A DNA stretch of 64,000 nt, from positions 1 to 64,000 of the forward strand of contig CAMGFA010000004.1 in assembly GCA_946055165.1 (NCBI GenBank), read 5' to 3'. The notes beneath the pieces are model-generated. The model saw only the letters and a list, made by a program, of their open reading frames with translations, had not been told where the DNA came from and searched no databases. The stretch comes from an uncultured Bacteroidales bacterium (GTDB taxonomy: Bacteria > Bacteroidota > Bacteroidia > Bacteroidales > UBA932). Shown piece after piece: positions 61,345 through 64,000 of this stretch. Positions within the stretch are counted from its first letter, which is position 1; every line of letters begins with the position of its first letter. A program made the translations under genes and the position numbers.

Positions 61345-61473
61345 GTTATGGGACAACTGCTGGCTTTCCTTTTTGGCGCAATGGCCATCTCTTTTCTCTG
61401 CTCCGTTCTCGAAGTAGTGCTCATGTCCACGCCTATTTCCTATATTACTTTGCGTGAAGAGGAGGGTTACAAG
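60526..61473 (+). repeat. Segmental duplication, recipient copy (948 bp)
   Basis: Near-identical to 55935-56882. Its left edge falls in frame in the BspA-like lipoprotein gene, its right edge after codon 42 of the CNNM gene, where a different repeat (gtaatggttttgctt, also at 62503) begins. Confidence 0.95.
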
Positions 61474-61479
61474 AAGTAA
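61348..61479 (+). pseudogene. CNNM gene fragment (first 42 codons)
   Basis: Same start as the gene at 56757 (MGQLLAFLFGAMAISFLCSV) but one substitution (LEVVLM for LEAVLM) and an abrupt AAG TAA after EEEGYK. 43 codons, one possible membrane helix, no CBS part: a by-product of the duplication. Confidence 0.92.
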
Positions 61480-61533
61480 TGGTTTTGCTTGGCTCGTGAA
61501 ATTCATCGAGCATGGCGGTGTTGTTGAAGCGTT

Positions 61534-61683
61534 CTTGAGGGTCTTGCCGAAAGAGACCTCGTCTCCTGAGGAAGGAAGGGGCCCACAAGCGTAGCGAAGT
61601 GGGAAGGAGTCTCTGCATATCATCTTGCCGAAATCACTGCACTTCTGCTTGCCGATAACACTCTGAAGGCAAGGACCCTCAAG
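61534..61683 (+). repeat. R2 hairpin element, copy 1 (150 bp)
   Basis: Left arm CTTGAGGGTCTTGCC and right arm GGCAAGGACCCTCAAG are inverted repeats (one extra base on the right). The core cctcgtctcctgaggaaggaa ... cccacaagcgtagcgaagtggg is shared with the copies at 39350 and 63104. It has about 50 extra bases before its right arm that are not in the others. Confidence 0.75.
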
Positions 61684-61746
61684 CACGCGAAGAAAGAGCC
61701 CACAAGCCCGCGCAAAAAGATGAGGAGATTGCTGATGAAACTATGT

Positions 61747-61967
61747 CCTGCGGGGCAGCCGGGGTCGTGGCTGGAAGGCTTGCGGCGCAAGGGAACTGCG
61801 CAAGCAATGGACGCAAGGCGTCCATCCGCGAGCGCAGCTTGTCCAAGAAGGAGGTGAATAAATGGCCGGGGTGTTTGAGCGAAGCGAGTTCCCGGCCATC
61901 ACCGACTTCGCAGGCCAAGCCGCAGCGTGCATCCGCCTGAAAGCCACGAACCTGGCCGACTCGCAGG
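61747..61967 (+). repeat. R1 structured element, copy D (complete, 221 bp)
   Basis: Left end CCTGCGGGGCAGCC and right end GGCCGACTCGCAGG are inverted with two G-T pairs and a few mismatches; TCGTGGC pairs with GCCACGA. The ATGGACGC-AAG-GCGTCCAT hairpin and ATGGCCGGG / CCCGGCCAT stem are perfect. The AAGGAGGTGAATAA-ATG stretch is kept. A degraded second hairpin unit (caatggacgcaggatggccat) follows directly. Confidence 0.85.
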
Positions 61968-62190
61968 GCAATGGACGCAGGATGGCCATCCGCGAGCGCA
62001 GCATGGTACAGAAGACGTCTTCATTATGACTAATAACGCCAATTCCAAGCAACTGCATAGGGCTGATATCTGTTGACGCAGATCTTTTGGCGGCGATAAT
62101 ATAAGGACTCTCACCCAAGGGCTTGTTGGAAGAGCATATTTTATGCGGATTTCTGCTCAAATCCAACTGAAAAAGCATAATTTCAGTGAA

Positions 62191-62231
62191 ATTATGGAGA
62201 AACGCCTTTGAAAATCGCATTTCTCCATAAT
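62191..62231. repeat. Long imperfect hairpin
   Basis: ATTATGGAGAAACGC and GCATTTCTCCATAAT pair over 15 bases with one mismatch around an 11-base loop. No T run follows, so it is not a classic terminator. Confidence 0.5.
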
Positions 62232-62348
62232 AATACCCAAAAGATGCTCGAATCCAGAAATCAGAGCAGAATAAGGTGGTTTTTCTGCTCTCGACCAAGT
62301 TAATGAAAAGGTAACACCTGCCTGTCTGCCGACAGCTCAAGTGAGACC

Positions 62349-62356
62349 TAACTTTG
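62349..62356 (+). promoter_or_regulatory. Candidate -7 box before a small ORF
   Basis: TAACTTTG fits TAnnTTTG, 23 bases before the ATG at 62380. At the -33 distance the sequence is CTG rather than TTG. Confidence 0.3.
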
Positions 62357-62379
62357 TTGTATAAATACAAACTGACAAT

Positions 62380-62481
62380 ATGCTTACACAAGAACAGGTC
62401 GAAGAATTGGTGGGTGTGCCAGATGTAATGATGGACATTGAGGAGGGCATCTGGAACGGGATGTATTGCTGGAACAAGTGA
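62380..62481 (+). CDS. Small ORF of 33 residues, possibly a gene remnant
   Basis: MLTQEQVEELVGVPDV is the start, the end is GMYCWNK, acidic overall and without a membrane helix. It is the only ORF in the mosaic with a plausible promoter box at a normal distance. The phrase gtgccagatgtaatg inside it recurs just after its stop, so it could be the start of a gene cut by a repeat-mediated rearrangement. No family recognised. Confidence 0.3.
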   Translation: MLTQEQVEELVGVPDVMMDIEEGIWNGMYCWNK

Positions 62482-62745
62482 GTGGAGGTGGATGTGCCAG
62501 ATGTAATGGTTTTGCTTGCCTCGTGAAATTCATCGGGCACGGCAAAGTCCATTCTACGTGCGTGAGTGGCATATCCTTGTGCTCAACGGCACATCAAATT
62601 GGGTGCCATCGAGCACCTTACATATTTTCATATTACTGATAATCAGTGTGTTAAGTATTGTCGTTGTGCTCGATGTTTTTCTCGAAGGCAATTCTTCCAA
62701 TTTGCGAGTTGCTTGTGGAGCGTTTTCATTAATTGATCACCGCAG

Positions 62746-62904
62746 GGCGAAAGTTATTTCCGCGCACTGTCGTTGGTTGAGGTCCTGGAACTATGTGCAG
62801 TGTTCATTATCATCAACCACAGGCGAAAGTTATTTCCGCGCACTGTCGTCGCGCCTGAGCTCTGTGGGTGGCTCCGCGCGCCGACCTGGCAGAATAACTT
62901 TCGC
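62746..62904. repeat. R4: direct repeat plus inverted arm
   Basis: GGCGAAAGTTATTTCCGCGC and the next 8 bases occur at 62746-62773 and again at 62822-62849; the inverted partner AATAACTTTCGC is at 62893-62904. The second copy and the inverted arm form a hairpin unit of about 80 bases; the first copy appears to have lost its right arm. Confidence 0.6.
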
Positions 62905-62970
62905 TGGCAGGAACATCTAGCACGGTGATGCTATAGGACGCGGGCTTGAGGGTCTTGCCGAAAGAGACCT

Positions 62971-63080
62971 CATTTTAGCGAAAATAGGGCCTTTTTTTGC
63001 TATTTTGACTGAAAATACTTCATTTTAGCGAAATTAGGCCCTTATTTCGCTATTTTGACTAAATTACTTCATTTTAGCGA
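62971..63080. repeat. R3 palindromic tandem array (two units and a stub)
   Basis: Unit 1 (62971-63020) and unit 2 (63021-63069) each begin cattttagcgaaa, contain a 12-13 bp palindromic stem TAGCGAAA(A/T)TAGG / CCTTNTTTNGCTA and end gctattttgact..actt; a third starts at 63070 and breaks into R1 sequence. The spacer-like parts are conserved, so this is not a CRISPR. It interrupts an R2 element after agagacct. Confidence 0.75.
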
Positions 63081-63103
63081 AAGCCACGAGCCTGGCTGAC
63101 CGG

Positions 63104-63194
63104 CCTTGCCGAAAGAGACCTCGTCTCCTGAGGAAGGAAGGGGCCCACAAGCGTAGCGAAGTGGGAAGGAGTCTCTGAAGGCAAGACCCTCAAG
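63104..63194 (+). repeat. R2 hairpin element, copy 3
   Basis: Core identical to copy 1 over about 65 bases (ttgccgaaagagacctcgtc through ggaaggagtctctg), right arm GGCAAGACCCTCAAG intact; the outer left arm is replaced by an R1 fragment. Its lost left arm is probably the piece at 62945-62959 on the far side of the R3 array. Confidence 0.75.
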
Positions 63195-63234
63195 AATGCG
63201 CAGAAAGTTGAGGAGACCCTGCTGCCCCTGCAGT

Positions 63235-64000
63235 TTAGTTTATGAACTTCGCGATGTCCTCCCACACTTCGGCTTTGCCTTCGAGAAGAATTTCGTGGCG
63301 AAGGCCGGGATAGAGTTTGGAGGAGACTTTGCCGTAGCCCCGCTCCCGCATGAAATCCACAGCCTTGTCAAAGTCTTTGTCGCTTATGCGGCAAGGGTCA
63401 TCCCCGCCGGAAACGAACAGTACAGGCATCTTGGAATGGGCCATTTGCCAGCCTTTAGGATTGTAGCACTCTTTCATTATCTTGAACAGATTCTTGAATC
63501 CGTTGGCAGTGAAACAGAATCCACACAGAGGATCGGCCTTGTATTCCTTCACGTTGCTTCTGTTGGCACTCAGCCAGCCAAGGGCCCCATCGCCCGGGAA
63601 GAGTTTGCCGAAACTTCCAAAGGACATGGCGTTCAGCAGCTTGGACCTGTGATGAGCCCCGCAGAAAAATGAGACGATGCCGGCGAGAGCCATTCCGGCC
63701 GAGCAGGCGCTGTTGTAGGAAGGGCAGCCACAGACAATCAGCTTGGCAATCCTGTCATCATATTTTCGGCAGAAAGCCCTGACAACCATAGAGCCCATAC
63801 TGTGCCCGAAAAGGCAGACTTCCAGTCCCGGGTACTCTTTCTTGACCCAATCCTGAACGAGAAGAAGGTCTTCGACAAGGGCATCGGCCCCGCCTTTGAA
63901 CATAAAGCCCAGGTCTTCAGGGCTTTTGATGGATTCGCCATGTCCACGATGGTCGTGGATGACGCATACCCAGCCTTGTTTGCTGAGATAATTCATAAAT
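63235..64000 (-). CDS. Lysophospholipase-like alpha/beta hydrolase (partial)
   Basis: At least 253 residues; the 5' end runs off the window (the ATG at 63996 is internal to the fold, since the oxyanion HG segment is missing). HDHRGHGES near the start, the nucleophile in LFGHSMGSMVVRAF, Asp in VSGGDDPCRISDKD and His in YPGLRHEILL: a complete triad of the Hydrolase_4/monoacylglycerol lipase family. Likely cleaves lysophospholipids or monoacylglycerol. Confidence 0.88.
   Translation of the reverse strand, partial: FMNYLSKQGWVCVIHDHRGHGESIKSPEDLGFMFKGGADALVEDLLLVQDWVKKEYPGLEVCLFGHSMGSMVVRAFCRKYDDRIAKLIVCGCPSYNSACSAGMALAGIVSFFCGAHHRSKLLNAMSFGSFGKLFPGDGALGWLSANRSNVKEYKADPLCGFCFTANGFKNLFKIMKECYNPKGWQMAHSKMPVLFVSGGDDPCRISDKDFDKAVDFMRERGYGKVSSKLYPGLRHEILLEGKAEVWEDIAKFIN

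Larger units (their letters stand above)
61480..63234. other. Gene-free mosaic of repeats (1.75 kb)
   Basis: No ORF here has a recognisable family. From left to right: a 41-bp repeat (61476-61516, also at 62503-62543); R2 (61534-61683); R1 copy D (61747-61967) plus a partial tandem of its hairpin region (61968-62010); a long imperfect hairpin (62191-62231); a small ORF with a promoter box (62380-62481); the R4 direct repeats (62746-62904); an R2 5' fragment (62945-62970); the R3 tandem (62971-63080); an R1 3' fragment (about 63079-63101); and R2 again (63104-63194). Broken ends abut one another, as in a site of repeated insertion and deletion. Confidence 0.75.

Noticed and set aside
61741-62391. 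216-aa minus-strand ORF in the mosaic region
   Set aside because: It crosses R1 and non-coding debris; its C-terminal third is the complement of R1, and no family or start signal is visible.
62516-62920. 134-aa plus-strand ORF
   Set aside because: Runs through the R4 repeats and starts at a non-ATG codon; composition and content look non-coding.
62971-63080. Possible CRISPR array
   Set aside because: Only two and a half units; the sequences between palindromes are the same, so there are no unique spacers, and there are no cas genes.

Overview
The window is from a chromosome of a Bacteroidota bacterium, very probably order Bacteroidales. Pointers are the phylum-type RNA polymerase omega subunit, GSCFA protein, BtuG-like beta-propeller lipoprotein next to a TonB receptor, FeoA-FeoB fusion with a FeoB-associated Cys-rich peptide, RseC-RnfBCDGEA cluster, DUF4988/BspA-type lipoprotein, and promoters of the Bacteroides type (TTG-N19-TAnnTTTG). 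Ribosome binding sites are mostly absent in front of genes. An assignment below order level (for example a Cryptobacteroides- or Alistipes-like gut lineage) is only a guess. No phage, plasmid, IS transposase, rRNA or CRISPR array was seen.

Layout. 1-351: repeat debris. 352-4549: a lipoprotein, then a minus-strand pair (FAD oxidoreductase, CE2-like SGNH esterase). 4641-12660: a plus-strand run with a metallophosphoesterase-glycosidase fusion, nagB, a NagB-like/PIG-L fusion, a NagD-like HAD phosphatase and aroC; this looks like amino-sugar handling coupled to chorismate synthesis. 12724-12811: tRNA-Leu(CAA) with its own promoter and terminator. 12853-17863 (minus): miaB-trxB-bamD-rpoZ-recN. 17984-20913: an AroD-AroA fusion meeting aroB tail to tail. 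20924-26019 (minus): EnvC-like protein, TPR protein, FeoB-associated peptide, FeoAB. 26054-29126: antiporter and GSCFA gene; 29170-30120 hydrolase; 30443-31444 RhuM. 31596-35491 (minus): sufB-pnuC-sufC-sufD-ndk. 35562-39332: BtuB-like receptor, BtuG-like lipoprotein, N-terminally short permease. 39350-39719: two structured repeats. 39768-40478: SIMPL protein. 40585-50247: alaS, an LptF/G-Fmt fusion, two M23 proteins, MerR, zinc-ribbon protein, dnaB. 50247-55667: rseC and the Rnf ion pump. 55686-61479: secreted nuclease, CNNM protein, and a 948-bp duplication that has fused the nuclease domain to a BspA-like lipoprotein. 61480-63234: a gene-free mosaic of repeats. 63235-64000: partial lysophospholipase-like gene.

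Most genes are housekeeping. The unusual content is (i) several gene fusions (LptF/G-Fmt, AroD-AroA, NagB-like/PIG-L, phosphoesterase-glycosidase), (ii) the recent 948-bp segmental duplication, and (iii) at least two families of interspersed elements (about 220 bp and about 90-150 bp) whose paired ends co-vary between copies, which points to selection on a hairpin/RNA structure rather than on sequence. These elements lie in convergent or gene-free gaps and are the best candidate here for something undescribed.
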